Of a stretch of DNA of 64,000 bases, positions 63,548 to 64,000 are shown piece by piece (position 1 is the stretch's first letter; the number at the start of each line of letters is the position of its first letter). Origin of the DNA: Prosthecochloris marina (lineage in GTDB: Bacteria > Bacteroidota > Chlorobiia > Chlorobiales > Chlorobiaceae). Below the pieces are notes generated by a model. The model did not search any database and was not told the origin of the DNA. It saw only the letters and a program-made list of their open reading frames with translations. The position numbers and the translations under genes were made by a program. Location: positions 1-64,000 of the forward strand of contig NZ_PDNZ01000005.1 in assembly GCF_003182595.1 (NCBI RefSeq), given 5' to 3'.

Positions 63548-64000
63548 ATGAAGAAAAAAATTCTATCATTATTGTGCCTCGTCATGATCTGGGCACTTCC
63601 GTCAGCTGTGACGGCGGAGGAAACAAAGCCGAGTGTTACCGTTTACGGTAACCTCCGTTATTCTTTCAATTACATCGATGAAGATGGGCATGGGATGGAG
63701 CGCTGGAAAGGAACGGATAACGTATCCCGTTTCGGTATCAAGGGGTCTTATGGCAACGAGGATATAAAAGCCTTTGTTCACTTGCAAGTGAGGGCTTTTG
63801 CCGACGGTGATGCCGATAAGGACGCTTTTGAGCAGCGTTTTTTCTTTGGTGGATTTGAAGGTGGCTTCGGTAAAGTAACCTATGGTCGTATGACCAATGC
63901 CTACAAATTTCCCGGTTATGCTCTCGATCCTTTCTATGATCTTTCCAGGATCAGTTCGAACGGCTGGTTCAGCGGTGGCGGAGCTTCTTACGGCTTGTCT
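63548..64000 (+). CDS. Gram-negative porin (5' part; 3' end outside window)
   Basis: The frame is open from the ATG at 63548 to the window edge (151 codons). A signal peptide is visible (KKKILSLLCLVMIWALPSAVTA). The mature start PSVTVYGNLRYSFNYIDED and the repeated strand ends (FGIKGSYG, GGFGKVTYGRMTNAY) are typical of 16-strand general porins. It should form a trimeric outer-membrane pore. Substrate and length are unknown. Confidence 0.88.
   Translation, partial: MKKKILSLLCLVMIWALPSAVTAEETKPSVTVYGNLRYSFNYIDEDGHGMERWKGTDNVSRFGIKGSYGNEDIKAFVHLQVRAFADGDADKDAFEQRFFFGGFEGGFGKVTYGRMTNAYKFPGYALDPFYDLSRISSNGWFSGGGASYGLS

Overview
The window reads as the chromosome of a green sulfur bacterium (Chlorobiaceae; Prosthecochloris or Chlorobium is my guess from gene content). 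The strongest single clue is the metK-ahcY operon preceded by an RNA with the pairing expected of the Chlorobi-only SAM-Chlorobi riboswitch. The other clues (Gram-negative envelope genes, thioredoxin-coupled ArsC, short dispersed intergenic repeats) fit but do not prove it. No rRNA, CRISPR array, phage or transposase gene was found.

Layout. 1-9.1 kb: the 3' end of a giant repeat adhesin of the type I secretion class with its TolC-like outer-membrane partner. 9.1-16.5 kb: an MFS exporter, a YgjP-type metallopeptidase, a DUF2779 nuclease-like protein, alanine dehydrogenase, two small conserved proteins, and a membrane rhodanese coupled to a MauE/DoxX protein. 16.5-22.8 kb: a TetR-led tripartite efflux operon (TetR, fusion protein, RND pump, TolC) with a very clear self-overlapping operator, divergent from a MATE exporter. 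24.3-28.5 kb: a tightly coupled five-gene operon holding a small Cys/Gly-ended peptide, two radical SAM/SPASM enzymes, a cobalamin-binding-type radical SAM enzyme and an unknown 107-residue protein. This is a candidate RiPP (ribosomally made, modified peptide) pathway and the most novel thing here. 28.7-37.4 kb: a cation/proton antiporter, PEBP-like protein, rubrerythrin, a ferric-reductase-like membrane operon, an aquaglyceroporin next to arsenate reductase, an alpha/beta hydrolase and trpF.

37.6-42.7 kb: tRNA-Gln, ahcY and metK under a SAM riboswitch, a sugar nucleotidyltransferase and a NUDIX hydrolase. 42.8-49.2 kb: a second tripartite efflux operon led by a MarR regulator. 49.3-50 kb: tRNA-Pro, -Arg, -His and -Glu with an unexplained structured element between the last two. 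50-56.4 kb: housekeeping genes (pheT, a coiled-coil protein, zapA, 6S RNA, rny, hisB, secG, tRNA-Lys). 57-64 kb: an L,D-transpeptidase-like protein, an LptF/LptG permease, a thioesterase, an NFACT/RqcH protein, dCMP deaminase, ribD and the start of a porin.

The region is rich in export: three TolC-family proteins, two RND pumps, MFS and MATE carriers, a giant secreted adhesin and a lipopolysaccharide permease. Two regulators (TetR, MarR) sit next to inverted repeats that look like their own operators, and the MarR-type half-site TATCAA/TTGATA recurs in front of the ferric-reductase-like operon about 8.5 kb away.
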